Source: Tuctoria greenei
Lineage: Eukaryota; Streptophyta; Magnoliopsida; Poales; Poaceae
Assembly: GCA_036927565.1 (NCBI GenBank)
Contig: JAYESD010000001.1
Coordinates: 115,611,110-115,675,109 of the forward strand
Length of the DNA: 64,000 bases
Reading direction: 5' to 3'
The notes beneath the pieces were generated by a model. It worked only from the letters and a program-made list of their open reading frames with translations, was not told where the DNA came from and made no database searches. The translations under genes and the position numbers were made by a program. Numbering within the stretch: position 1 is the stretch's first letter; each line of letters begins with the position of its first letter. This document shows, in pieces, positions 1 through 10,340 of this stretch.

Positions 1-1
1 G

Positions 2-274
2 TGCTTGCGAGTACCGGAAGAACAAGTGCTAATGGAAGAATTGGAACTAGAGGAAGATTTGACTTACGTCGAACAAACGGTCAAAATCTTGGAAACTAAG
101 GAGAGGGTCACAAGGAACAAGGTTATTAGATGGTGTAAATTTCAATGGAAGCACCAAACCAAAAAAGAAGCAACGTGGGAATTGGAGGATGATCTCAAAA
201 TGAATTTCCCTATCTCTTCTCTTCCGCGTCGAATCTTGAGGGAGAGATTCATTTTAAGGGGGGTAGGTTTGTGA
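2..274 (+). pseudogene. Tekay-A: 3' end of chromovirus pol (integrase tail with chromodomain)
   Basis: This is the last ~90 codons of a Ty3/gypsy polyprotein whose upstream part lies outside the window. The segment reads from an acidic linker (VPEEQVLMEELELEEDLTY) into a chromodomain-like block with conserved aromatic and charged residues (VIRWCKFQWKH, then EATWELEDD). It matches the same region of the two Tekay copies at 44.7 and 52.3 kb. In the chromovirus lineage this domain follows integrase and is thought to bias insertion toward particular chromatin. No stop is present before the LTR, and the stop codon at 272-274 lies in the first bases of the LTR. It is a fragment, so function cannot be judged. 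Confidence 0.85.
250..269 (+). other. Tekay-A polypurine tract
   Basis: A purine run (TTTTAAGGGGGGTAGGTT) sits directly before the LTR. It is the expected priming site for plus-strand DNA synthesis in an LTR retrotransposon. The same run precedes the LTRs at 44,946 and 52,556. Confidence 0.8.
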
Positions 275-398
275 CACCCTCATTTTCATGCATCATGCCC
301 TACATACACTCATATACATGTTTAACATTAACCCACAACAAGAGGAACGAGTTTAAAATTTATTTGGAACAAAACCGCACTTAAAACGCAGGAAAGTG

Positions 399-719
399 CG
401 GACTAGTCCGATTTTGCTGAGGACTAGTCCGATTTCTCTCTGAATAAAAATGAACTTGTCCGTTTTTGCTGCGGACTAGTCTGATTTTGCCTCTGGAAAC
501 TTTCGGACTTGTCCAATTTTGTGCGGACTAGTCCGATATTCCATGAATCCTTGAAAAATTGCTAAGTCCTTGGACTTTTCTGGACTAGTCCGGTGTTCCA
601 GCGGACTTGTCCGATTTCCTCTCTGTTTAAAGTCGGACTTGTCCGATTTTTGGCCAGACTTGTCCGATTTTCTCTCTGGACGACTTCGGACTAGTCCGGT
701 CCTTTCCGGACTTGTCCGA
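399..719 (+). promoter_or_regulatory. Array of 12-bp palindromes in the LTR U3 region (Tekay-A)
   Basis: About twelve copies of CGGACTAGTCCG or CGGACTTGTCCG and one- or two-base variants occur in 320 bp, each usually followed by GATTT or GATATT. Two more lie at 1,251-1,282, downstream of the TATA box. The motif with TAG is a perfect palindrome. Position upstream of the TATA box suggests binding sites for a dimeric factor, which is inference. Confidence 0.7.
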
Positions 720-885
720 TATTTCGCGACTCCGAATTGATCTTTCGTTTTACGACTTGTTTCTTGGGTTTCACGTTAAGTGGGCCTAGGGACGTCATGC
801 CTAACTCTTTTAGAGCCCATGTGGGACTCTAAACCGGCCTCTACTCCTCTCAAACTCAAAATCCATCTAACCCTATCCTCCACCT

Positions 886-895
886 CTATATAAAC
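886..895 (+). promoter_or_regulatory. TATA box of Tekay-A LTR
   Basis: CTATATAAAC lies about 170 bp downstream of the palindrome array and before a C-rich, coding-free leader. The same box is at 45,591-45,600 (CCATATAAAC) and 53,181-53,190. Confidence 0.6.
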
Positions 896-3093
896 AACCC
901 CACCCCTTGGATTGACATCTATTTGCCACTTTTCCACCCCACCCAAACCCTAGTTCGTGGAGAGCCACCACAATGGAGGGAGGAGAAGATCCCAAGCAAG
1001 AATAAGAAGAGGAGTAAACGAAAGAGTATCAAGATCTCCACCAAGTTTAGTTCCTCATCACAAATTCATCTCCAAGTTCATCACCAACCCTAGATCACCA
1101 AGATCCAATTGCTACCTCCAAGTTTCTTGATTCATTGGAGTTCTAATCACCTGGTATACCTTCTATTCTATTTTCCATACGTGAAATCAACCCCTAATCT
1201 CAAAATTCACATCGATCTAGAAAACCCTAATCTGCTGATCTCGTAAAGTGCGGACTTGTCCGGTCCCTAGCGGAATAGTCCGATTTCCCTGGATAAATTG
1301 TGTTGAATTAATTCCAAAAACTGACCTAATCAACTCCAAACCTGTATAAACTTGTTAAAATATATTGGAACTAGTTATTGATCATTAAAAGCAATCTAGT
1401 AACAAGTTCTACCTTGCATTTGCATCAATCATCCATGTCATGACATATTGAGTAATATTTGTGCACTCTTTGATTGTGTTTCTTGTCTTGTATGTTTATT
1501 GTGCGGATTAGACGGATTTGCGCTAGAGAGTGCCGCGGAGGATCTATAACACCAAGAGTTTGAAGGCTTTCACCCTAATCAACAGCAAGAGCAAAGCAAG
1601 TGTCCTTGAAGCATATTGATCCTGTTTTTAAAATAAATGTTTTGTTTGCTAAACAGCATGTTGTGTCAATTTGATGGGAATCCTATGGTAGGAAGTTTAC
1701 TAGATTTGTTTAACCACCCTTGTCACCTGGAATTATGGTAGAGAGTCGGGATGGGCTTTTTACCCTTTTTGCTTCGCTTAATCAACAGGGATGGGAAACA
1801 ACTATACCACTCAATTTAATTATGCATGGATGAGATTATGGTTAACATGAACTGGTTAAATATGATATTGTAATGGGTGATCTAAGCAAGCCTGGTATGT
1901 GGATGGGTTGGATGTTATGGTTGTTTGCTTGCTTTAGATCTAAGGACCGGTTCATGCGAGAATAAGCCAGGACTACAGCGCCACCACGAGGCCAAGTATG
2001 GGTGTGGCATAGCTAATTAATTAAGGCTTTGCTAGTGCAGTTTGGACCATTGTGGATGCTCGGGGAAGGGGTAGTCGGATTGGATTTGTTGATGATTGGT
2101 GGGACTACCCTGGGATCCGAATGGCTCAAGAGGGGGCCCTTGGTTGAAGATGTGCTCTGTAGGAGACATTGCCACCGGTGAAACCTCAGTGGGTTCTAAA
2201 TAGGATAGTAATCCCTTTGTAAAGGCCATTCTGTGATCTCTTGGCCATACACCAAAGGAAGTGTAATTGGCATAAGAGAGGTTTTTTAATCTCCGACGGG
2301 TGATGAAATCACAAACACGTGGGTAAAGTGGTACATACTCTGCAAAGTGTGTCTAAAACTATCATGATTGCCGTTCTCCCGGTTATGAGCACCTGGACAA
2401 CTTCCATGATTAGAGGGAACTTGGTATTGGGATGGTATTTGGGATGGTTATGGTTGGTATTATGGTTATGGATTAATTTCTGGTATTGAATATGGTTATT
2501 GGTAAATGGTGAAATCGTGAATTATTGATGAGGATGGTGAACTATGATTGGTATTGTGATATACTTATGATTATGATGGGTTTACTTCACATACATGTAA
2601 TATATTGCTTTTCAAATATTTTAATGTACTTTTAAGCACTTTGCCATTATTATTGTTGTCATTTGAATTAGAAACATGTCATACTTTCCACACTTGCTGA
2701 GTACGACATGTACTCACTCTTGCAATCCCCCCCAACAGTTGCAGGTCAGGATTCGGAGTTTAATGGTGGGAATGCGGAGTTCTAGGCCGTGTCTACTGTC
2801 AGCTTGCCTGTGGTGTTGATTGGAGCTGCGCTATAGCCTATTTCTTATGCTGCCTAGCTGTTTAGTTTGCTTAATTAGAGTATTTCCGCTGCATTAGTTG
2901 AACTTGTCATAAATATTCATTGGAGCTTGTATTCGAGGATAATATGGTTTTTGTAATAAAATTTGGTTAATTAATCTTGTTTTGTGGTAATTATCTGTAT
3001 ATCGTTTGTGATTGCACTCGTGTATGTGTGTTGAACATCCTGGGCACACATATGCGTTAGCTTGGTTCTTTTTTTTCGGAATCGGGCGTCACA

Positions 3094-4288
3094 TCCCACC
3101 TTTCTCCTCTTTCTTCTTGATGCTGCTAGACTTCTATGGTCTGTAGCTATACCACCTTGGCCCCCACTCCATTCTCTTGGTGTCAATCTTTGTCCACTTC
3201 TGCGAGATGTGGGTGGGCATTCCCCCTTGCATTGAGCTCTTCTGCACCTTCTTCACTGTCCAAACTAGGGGCAGGAGTTACGAGTACCTTGGCTTCTACT
3301 ATTTTGTGAAGCGCAAGAAGTGCCCGTACAAGTACTTGCAGTCGTTCCATTCTGGGATGTGGGACGACTGGAAGAAAGATTGGATTGTCATCAGGGTGGA
3401 GCAGCACGAGAAGTTGGAGCTGCCGGAAGGCCTCCCCAACATCGACATTGTAGTTTGGAGTGAAGCTCCGGTGTTGTCGGACGCCTTCAACCCTGCTTTG
3501 ACCAGGATCCGTTTGTGCGTGGACGGAGGGGTGACTCCTCAGGTGGTGTTTTGCAACTTCCTGACCAACAGGTGGGCTCCGCTGAAGAAGAGGGAGAAGC
3601 TTGCTTGGGCCCTCAACAGTATGCTGGACGATGACCGGATCGAGACCGGATTGAAGTCCAATATGGAGGGTGCAACTTTGGAGTTCCACCTCAAGAAGTT
3701 CCAGCACAGCATCGACGTCGAGGGTGACGACTTAGCTCCGCCGGTAGCTTTCCTCCCTCTGAGCATGGAGGCGGAGTTCAGCAGGGAGCTCCGGCGGATG
3801 ATGTCAGGGCTTGACGACCTTGGTGTCATTGAGAGGCGTTCGACCACCTAGTTGGCGATCTCCAAAGCTCCTGAAGGCGGCGTCGTTCCCGCCCCAAAGC
3901 CAAGAACCGAAGTCGTAGGCAAGGGCAAGGAGTTGGCCAAGCCCTCGAGCCATAAGAGGAAGCATGCCGACAGAAGGTCCGTCATGCCTACTTCTTCCGC
4001 GGCGGCTCCTTCTCCCCAGAGGGGGAGGTCTACAATAGCGGCATCTACTCCAGCAGTGGCGTTTTCCTGGGGTGCTAGCTCCGGCCATATGACTCCAGTA
4101 CCAGGGCCAACTGAGGGCTCTGGGTCCGGAGGTCCTTCCCAGTCGAGGGGGGCCTCGACCAGGGCAACGCCGATAGCAGCAGCAAGCTCCGAGGGACCCT
4201 CCGGGACTACCACGCCAGTGGTGGTTGGGGCCAGTCCGGAGCGTCGGGAGAAGAGGTTCCGTGCTAACTGGTGGAGAAGCCTTCCGAG
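3094..4288 (+). pseudogene. Tat-1 plus-strand gene, exon 1 (Transposase_28-like domain)
   Basis: The exon encodes the globular domain found in plant proteins annotated as 'putative gypsy type transposon' (Transposase_28 family, recognised from memory). Landmarks are FVHFCEMWVGIPPCIELF, YLGFYYFVKRKK and WSEAPVLSDAFNPALTRIR. It is open from 3,177 to 3,848, interrupted by a TAG at 3,849-3,851, and continues in the same frame through a Ser/Pro/Arg-rich linker to 4,288. The 5' part is missing because of the Tekay-A insertion, and a further stop replaces a Gln near 3,143. The gene runs opposite to gag-pol of its own element. Its molecular role is unknown to me. Confidence 0.75.
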
Positions 4289-4367
4289 GTAATTTTTTAT
4301 TTTTTACCTCGGTCAGTTGTTTTATTGTTATAACCGCATTTTGAGTTTCTTCATCTTTCATCCACAG
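4289..4367 (+). other. Intron in Tat-1 plus-strand gene (79 bp, GT-AG)
   Basis: GTAATTTTTT at the donor and a pyrimidine-rich tract ending CCACAG at the acceptor flank a stop-rich, AT-rich spacer. Removing it joins the two open frames in phase 2. The equivalent intron in Tat-inner (8,211-8,287) has the same phase and position. Confidence 0.7.
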
Positions 4368-5424
4368 CGTGCCTAAGAAAAGGGCTAAAGCTCCGGTCCC
4401 TGCAGTGGTTAAGGCTGTGTAGTCTGAAGCTCTGGCTCCGATTCCAGCACCGCCCCAAGAGGTGGCTGAGGCTATGGCAGCCCCAGCACTGGCTGTCGTG
4501 GTCTTGGACCTCGAATCATCCCCAGAAGCTCCCGTGGTAGCACCGGACCACGGGAATGAAGATGTACCAGCGGCACCAGCCACAGAGGTTGAAGCTCTGG
4601 GCTTGGATGCTGAGATGTTGGATGCTCCGGCCATAGAGCCGGAGGTAGCTGCGATTCCGGCCCTAGAGCCAGATGTTGTTGAAGCCCCGACAGTCGAGCT
4701 GGTGGTTGATGAGGTCCCGGCGGTGGAGCCGTGTGTTGATGAAGCTCTGGCACTTGAGCCAGTTGTCGAGGAAGCTCTGGCAGTAGAGCCGGTTGCTGCA
4801 GAAGTTCCGGCTGTAGAGCCGGTCGTTGAAGAGGTTCTGGCGTTCGAGCTAGTTGCTGTGGAGGTGTCAGTGCCTAAGCCTATGGTGGTCGAAGCGCCAG
4901 CGCCTGAGCCCATGATGGTCGAAGCGCCAGCACCTGAGCCAGCGGCGGAGGAGGTGCCTGCGCTGGGGCCAGAATTAGCTTGTGCTCCGACCGAACCTTC
5001 CACACCCGATCCGGAAGTGGTGATCTCAGAGCTCCCCGCTGCTGAGCCAGGGTGCCAAGATGAAGCTGCTGGCCCACTGCCTGAGGGTCCAGTTGTTGAT
5101 GACCTGGCGGCTGGACCTTCGGAGTCAATTTCGGGAGTCGGAACTTCTGTTGCAGGTACTTCCTCGGCAACATTCGAGGCTATCTCGGAGGACGGCCCTA
5201 GTGCTGTGGAAGCTCAGGGGACCACTCTTGTAGAGTGGGACCCAATTTTTGTTACTAAAGACCCGCTGGAGACAGCAGAGAGAACCCCGGCAGGTCCGGA
5301 CCCGATCCCCCTATCATTGTCTATTGACAACGCCTGCTCCAGTATTTGCCAGGTCCAGCTGGCTCTCTACCACGACAGCAAGGCCCCCGAGGAGGAGCGC
5401 CAAACCCTTAGGAGGTGGCGCAAC
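4368..5424 (+). pseudogene. Tat-1 plus-strand gene, exon 2 first part (Pro/Ala/Glu repeats)
   Basis: The exon opens with a basic stretch (VPKKRAK) that resembles a nuclear localisation signal. A TAG at 4,420-4,422 follows, then an open frame of more than 300 codons. Most of it is a degenerate repeat of the type EAPAVEPVVEEV, about 10-14 residues per unit, from roughly 4,600 to 4,980. The frame runs on to the exact point where Tat-inner is inserted (5,424) and resumes in frame after its target duplication at 18,513. Low-complexity acidic repeats suggest a disordered spacer; that is inference. Confidence 0.7.
5420..5424. repeat. Target-site duplication, left copy (GCAAC)
   Basis: GCAAC directly precedes the left LTR of Tat-inner and is repeated exactly after its right LTR at 18,508-18,512. 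Five bases is the usual Ty3/gypsy duplication length. Confidence 0.9.
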
Positions 5425-6287
5425 TTTCGGTGGTTTTGATCCAGCAGATCTCCCGACACTACTAAAGTGTTAGAGGAGTTTGAGGTTCGGTATGGGTGCG
5501 CGGAGATTCCAGAAGGTGAGATGTCGAGTGACACAAGGGACACGAAGATTTACGTGGTTCGGGCCGCCTGAGCGTAATACCCTACTCCACGGGGTATGTT
5601 GGTGTTGTATTGGATGTATGAGCTCAACGTCAGTTGAGAGTGTAAAGTCAACGTGTCTCCGGAGAGTGTCCTATGTATCGTCGGCCTGTCCTTTTTATAG
5701 TACAAGGGCAGGCCGTTACAAGTTAGCCTGGCCCGACATGTGGCCCCGACGGTTACTGATATTGATACACATTCAACACGTTTAATTGCCCTTAATGACT
5801 GAGTTATGGGCTTCGACAGCACCGTTACTGGTAATTAAGGTCGTCCGATCGTGTGTCATTAATATAGTATTAATGACACTTGATCGGGTCTTGAAGTCCA
5901 TGATTCCCCTTTGAAGATCCGGAGCCGTTGTGGAGTCTTCCGGAGGTTAGAGGCTGAAGATCCGATGGTTGGACACATGGCATCGCCGGAGCACACTGTG
6001 GGGAACAGATAGGTCCGTTGTTATGCAACACATGTCAGTTCTGGAGCTTCCCTCGGTCTGGGGTTAGGTCCGGGGGTGCCATTTCGGTACATAGCCCAGA
6101 GCTTCCCCCTTGTGGGCGGTAGCTCCGGTTTGATAGTACACGTGGCGACCCTGGGACTAACCATGTTGGAGAAGCGGGTCCGGGTATGTCTGACATATGG
6201 GCCTCTGAAGGTCTTCAAATCAAATAAATGACTTTCCCTTGAGATCTTTGCAATCCCAAGGAGTATATGGTACCCAGGGTACCGACA
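5425..6287 (-). repeat. Tat-inner 3' LTR (left on plus strand)
   Basis: It starts TTTCGGTGG where the other copy has TGTCGGTGG, so the terminal G is mutated, and ends GGTACCGACA. A TATA-like box reads CTATAAAAAG on the minus strand near 5,691-5,700. Several blocks of the type CCGGAGCTTCC occur in its right half. Paired with 17,647-18,507. Confidence 0.93.
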
Positions 6288-6302
6288 GTGGCCCCCTGGT
6301 CC
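6288..6302 (-). other. Tat-inner polypurine tract
   Basis: On the minus strand this reads GACCAGGGGGCCAC and directly abuts the LTR start. This is the expected plus-strand primer position and confirms the orientation of gag-pol. Confidence 0.75.
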
Positions 6303-6820
6303 GTTCTCTAGGGAAGACCCCTTGGGTGAAGTCATTCCGCCAGAGGTGGGTCCATCCTTCGACTTTTGAACTAAGTCTTCAAAGGTCTTCGGATGTGCCG
6401 TTGGCGATAGTTTGGAGTTAAATCCTCGCCGCGTGGGATATCTCGTGTGCGGCAAATGAGATCTTTGGCGTGCGGATCTCACGCAATTGAAGGTCGCCGG
6501 TTCCCGATACGAAAATCGTATCGGTTCTGGGCGCCATGTCAGGTCGCCGCCTTCGGGCTTCCCGCCTCATGATGACAACCGTTCGCCTGGGTAAGAATCT
6601 CGACTTGATCGTCGGGGTGGTCCCGGGCCCTCTTGTCATCGGCTGGGTGGAATTTTTGAGTAGTATCTCCGACTTCCTTGCAGTTTCCATCCAAGCGTTG
6701 TGAGGGCTTACTTAAGGAGGAAAGCGCGCACCGTCTGGAGTTCTTTACGCCTCTCATCTGATCTTGCGCTCAAACTCCCAACTTGTGCTCGCTTTTCCTC
6801 TCTTGCCTTGCTGTGCTGCA
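6303..6820 (+). other. Leader region of the plus-strand gene in Tat-inner
   Basis: About 500 bp without a recognisable coding domain lie between the polypurine tract and the first good ATG of the accessory gene. It contains a CGCCGCCTTCGGGC-type GC-rich block (6,545-6,560) and could hold the promoter and 5' leader of the plus-strand transcript. I see no clear TATA box. ATG codons at 6,764 and 6,821 are both in the frame that leads into the domain. Confidence 0.4.
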
Positions 6821-8210
6821 ATGGAGTTGGGTCTCCGCGAGAGTCGTTTGAAGACCGAAGGTGACTTGAAGAAGGTCCGGGCCCTCATGGGATGGTCCCC
6901 AGACTTCTTCAACCATCTGGTACGCACCGAAAGAGAGCTCCCGTTCGAGAAGGAGCACGCCGACGAGATGGTGTACTTCTCTTCGTATGCCACAGTGGGG
7001 TTGATCCCACCTTTTTCCTCCTTTTTCTTGATGCTGCTAGACTTTTATGGTCTGCAGCTATACCACCTTGGCCCCCACTCCATTCTACTTGTGTCTATCT
7101 TCGTCTACTTCTGTGAAATGTGGGTGGGCATCCCCCCTGCATTGAACTTTTCCGGACCTTCTTCACCGTCTATACCACCGGTAGGAGTAATGAGTACCTT
7201 GGCTTCTATTACTTTGTGAAGCGCAAGAAGTGCCCATTCAAGTACCTCCAGTCGTTTCCCTATGGAAAGTGGGATTATTGGAAGAAGTATTGGATAGTCA
7301 TCCGGGTGGAGGAGCACGAGAAGCTGGAGCTGCCCGAAGGCCTCCCCAACATCGACACTGCAGTCTGGAGTGAAGCTCCGGTGCTGTCGGATGCCTTCAA
7401 CCCTGCTCTGACCAGGATCCGCCAGTGCGTGGAGGGAGGATTAACTGCTCAGGCGGTATTTTGCAACTTCCTGGTCAACAGGTGGGCACCGCTGAAGAGG
7501 AGAGAAAAACTCGCTTGGGCCCTCAACAGCGTGATGGACGACGACCGGTTCAAGACCGGACTGAAGTCCAACATGGCGGGGGCAACCTTGGAGTTACATC
7601 TCAAAAAGTTCCAGCACGGCATCGACGTTGCGGGAGATGACTTTACCCCGCCATCAGCCTTTCTCCCTCTGAATGTGGAAGTAGAGTTCAGCAGGGAGCT
7701 CCGACGGACGATGCCGATGCTTGACGACCTTGGTGTCGTCGACAGAAGATCGACCTCCAGGGTGGTGATCCCTGGGGCTTCTGAAGGTGGTTCCGACCCT
7801 GCCCCGAAGCCAAGGATCGAAGTCGTCAGCAAGGGCAAGGAACCAGCGGACGAACCCTTGAGCCAGAAGAGGAAATTGCAGCATGCCGATGGAAGGTCCA
7901 TCAGGCCTACAACCTCAGCATCAGCTCCTTCTCCCCGGAGGGGGAGGTCTTCTACAACTGCGGCGACTGTACCCGCAGCGGCGTCTTCCCAGGGTGCTAG
8001 CTCCGGGCATGCGACTCCATCACCAGGGCCAGTTGATGCCTCTAGGTCCGGAGGTCCTTCCCGGTCGAGGAGGGCTTCGACTAAGGAAGTGGCCGTGACT
8101 GCAACGAGTTCCAGGGGGCCTTCCAGAGCTTCCACGCTGGCGGCGGCTATGGTCAGCCCAAAACGCCCGGGAAAGAGGTTCTGCGCAAGCTGGTGCGGAA
8201 GCCTCCCGAG
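6821..8210 (+). pseudogene. Tat-inner plus-strand gene, exon 1 (Transposase_28-like domain)
   Basis: The start at 6,821 (MELGLRESRLK) is chosen because homology begins there; 6,764 is a possible alternative. The N-terminal part contains WSPDFFNHLVR, and the core has PPFSSFFLMLLDFYGLQLYHL and FVYFCEMWVGIPP. A single missing base near 7,136, relative to 3,217-3,222 of Tat-1, shifts the frame. From 7,120 the frame stays open for about 360 codons to the intron donor. The C-terminal third is a Ser/Pro/Arg linker with PSPRRGRSS and SRSGGPSRSRR. It is the best copy for defining the gene, but it is not functional as it stands unless the one-base gap is an assembly error. Confidence 0.75.
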
Positions 8211-8287
8211 GTAATTTTTAATCTTTACCTCAGACAGTTGTTTTTTGTAGTAACTGTTTTTTAAATTTCTTCATCCTTCATCTGCAG
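8211..8287 (+). other. Intron in Tat-inner plus-strand gene (77 bp, GT-AG)
   Basis: The donor GAG/GTAATTTTTA and acceptor CATCTGCAG/CG bracket an AT-rich spacer. Splicing gives phase 2 and links the two open frames exactly, as in Tat-1 (4,289-4,367). Conservation of both sites and of phase in two diverged copies supports real splicing. Confidence 0.75.
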
Positions 8288-10340
8288 CGTTCCCAAGAAG
8301 AGGAGTGAGGCTCCACCCTCAGCCACAGCAGCTGAAGTTGTGAGGGCGGAAGCCTCTACTCCTGTCCCGGTGCCGCCCCAAGTGGTGGCTGAAGCTGTGG
8401 GAGCTCCGGCGCCAGCTGTCGTGGTCATAGACCTCGACTCATCCACTGAGACTCCCGTGGTAGCGCCGGACCACGGGAGAGAAGATGCGCCAGCGGCACC
8501 TGCCCCGGAGGTTGAAGCTCCGGGTTTGGGTGCTGAGATGATGGAAGCTTCGGCCGTTGAGCCGGAGGAAGCAATAATTCCGGCCCCAGAGACGGAAATT
8601 GTCGAAGCCCCGGCGGTTGAGCCGGAGGTAAATGAAGTCCCGGCGTGCACACCGGATGTTGACGAAGTCCCGGTGGTTGGGTCGGGTACCTCTGAAGCAC
8701 CGGCCATAGAGCCGGTCGTTGATGGAGCTCCGGCCGCAGGGCCGGTTGATGTTGAAGACCTTCCGGCTCCCGAGCCGGTTGCCGTTGAAGCTCTTCCGGC
8801 GCCTGAGCCGGTCGTTGCAAAGGCGTCAGCGCTCGAGCCCCCTGTAGAGGAGGTGCCCAGGCCGGAGCCAGAAGTAGTTACTTCTCAAGGAGTGACGACG
8901 CCAGAGGTACCCGCGGCTGAGCCAGAGTGCTCTAATGAAGTCGCTGGCCCCCTGCCCGAGGGGACGAACGAAGATCTGGTGGCTGATCCTTCGGAACCAC
9001 TTCTGGAGGTCAGAACTTCATAAGCGGAACCCTCCTTGATGGCGACTGAGGCCATCCTGGAGGACGGCCCTGGTGCCGTGGATGCTCAGGGGACAACTCT
9101 TGTGGAGTGGGAACCAATTTTTGTAACTGAAAACCCACTGGAACCAGCGGAGGAGACCCCAGTAGGTCCGGATCCTATCCCGTTGTCATTGTCTATTGAC
9201 AACGCCTGCTCCAGTCTGCATCAAGTTCAGCTGGCATTCTTCCACGACAGCAAGGCTCTTGAAGAGGAATGCCAAACCCTTAGGAGGTTGGCTTAATCGG
9301 CTCTACTACGAGACCAAGCTGGCGTAGTCAAGGCTGGCAGATGACAAAGAATGGATCAAGCAGGAGATGGTCCGCCTGGAGTACTGGGGCAAGTTATTGG
9401 ATGACAGGGAGAGCTTGACTCGCGCCCTCGACGCTCAATCCCGGGCCATTTATGAGCAGACCAAAGCAACTAATAGTGCGACTGATGAACACCAAGAAAG
9501 GCTTGAGGCCATTAACACTACTCTCACCAAGCGCCGGGAGGCACTTGAGGAGAGGGAGAAAAGGCTCGAAGATGAAGAGCAGAAACTCCTAGAGCTGCGG
9601 GATGACGTCTTGAGGAGGGAGGAGGAGCTCACCGAAAAGGTGGCTCTAGCTGACAAGAGCCTCAAAGAGCGCGCCAAGAAATTGGAGGAGCGCTGCGCTG
9701 AGGAGGAGGAGAAGGCCTGGGTGCGAGGGCAGGAACTCTACGAGAAAGAGTGTGCCATCGCTGCCAGGGAGAAGAAAGTAAGGGGCAGGGAGAAGGACCT
9801 GGTTGACTGCCGGAATAAGATCTGCCTCCGGGAGGAGGAGCTCGGAAAACTCGAGAAGCGAGTTGCTGAAAAGATTCAGCAAAATGCCAAAGAAGTTGAG
9901 CGCCTCGCTCGCGAGAATTCTGAACTGGTGGCGGCCAGAAGATCCTTGGAAGAACCGAAGGGCTTTTGGGCTGCAGACTCCCTACAGGTTTGGGAGTTCC
10001 TGGGCAAGGCCAACGACGTGCTGACACCGATGGGCTTCAGTCCCATGCGTCCAGATGATCCGGAGCCAGACCGGAGCCAGACCCGGTGTTGCAAGCGCTG
10101 AGCTCGGCGGGTAGCAAACTCTCCAAGGTGGGCGACATCATCGCGGACCAGTTGGAGGTTGAGGGGCAATCCCTGGTGAAGAACGTCCCAGAGTATGTGC
10201 TGACGTGCTACACCAGCCGGAATCCCCAATTCCCTCTAGACCCGGTGCTTGAAGGTCCCGTTGAAGGAGAAGGTGAAGCCGCCCGAGCCAATGTGTTAGA
10301 GGTTGCTCAGAAGGTCGCCCAGTTCTTCCATAGGGTCTAG
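8288..10340 (+). pseudogene. Tat-inner plus-strand gene, exon 2 (Pro/Ala/Glu repeats and coiled coil)
   Basis: The exon begins with VPKKRSE, a possible nuclear signal. It continues as acidic repeats (EAPAVEPEVNEVPA type, 8,470-8,880) and then a conserved block (TTLVEWEPIFVTENP). From about 9,300 to 9,960 it is a long charged coiled coil rich in E, K, R and L (REEELTEKVALADKSLKER). The C-terminal domain is PMGFSPMRPDD through NPQFPLDPVLEGPVEGEGE to the end VAQFFHRV. Breaks are a TAA at 9,021-9,023, a frameshift near 9,290, and a tandem 11-bp duplication at 10,060-10,081 that shifts the frame before the last domain. The unbroken protein would be roughly 1,100 residues with exon 1. Function is unknown; a DNA- or Gag-associated scaffold is only a guess. 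Confidence 0.7.

Larger units (their letters stand above)
270..3093 (+). repeat. Tekay-A 3' LTR (about 2.8 kb)
   Basis: The LTR begins TGTGACACCC and ends GGGCGTCACA, a short inverted terminal repeat. It is collinear with the LTRs at 44,946-47,733 and 52,556-55,329, which fixes both ends. It holds a palindrome array, a TATA box and a long untranslated leader. Beyond its right end the sequence switches abruptly to the plus-strand gene of a Tat element, so this Tekay copy is nested in Tat-1. The bases after the end (TCCCA) are the likely target duplication, but the partner end is outside the window. I see no convincing protein-coding gene inside it. Confidence 0.9.
3094..5424 (-). mobile_element. 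Tat-1 element, left visible part (gag-pol orientation minus)
   Basis: This segment is homologous to 7,010-9,290 of Tat-inner and holds the first half of the plus-strand accessory gene. It is cut on the left by the Tekay-A LTR and on the right by insertion of Tat-inner. The reading continues at 18,508 after the nested element. Its own LTRs are not in the window. Confidence 0.85.

Noticed and set aside
399..719. Possible CRISPR array because of regularly repeated palindromes
   Set aside because: Repeats are 12 bp, spacing is irregular, and the setting is a plant LTR with TATA box and no cas genes.
3804..5003. A 399-codon minus-strand open frame rich in Gly/Ser/Thr/Ala opposite the accessory gene
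   Set aside because: It is the complement of the Pro/Ala/Glu repeat region and has the low-complexity composition expected of a shadow frame. No conserved domain, and it is not kept in the sister copy at the same length.
5425..6287. A separate solo LTR between 3 and 7 kb
   Set aside because: The GCAAC duplication pairs it with the LTR ending at 18,507, so it is one end of a full element.
7449..8135. A 228-codon minus-strand open frame opposite exon 1
   Set aside because: Mirror frame of a GC-rich coding exon; the homologous stretch in Tat-1 is broken into other frames.
9450..9882. Leu/Ser-rich minus-strand frames in the coiled-coil region that could look like membrane segments
   Set aside because: Complement of a Glu/Lys/Arg coiled coil always yields Leu/Ser-rich shadows; the plus-strand frame is the conserved one.
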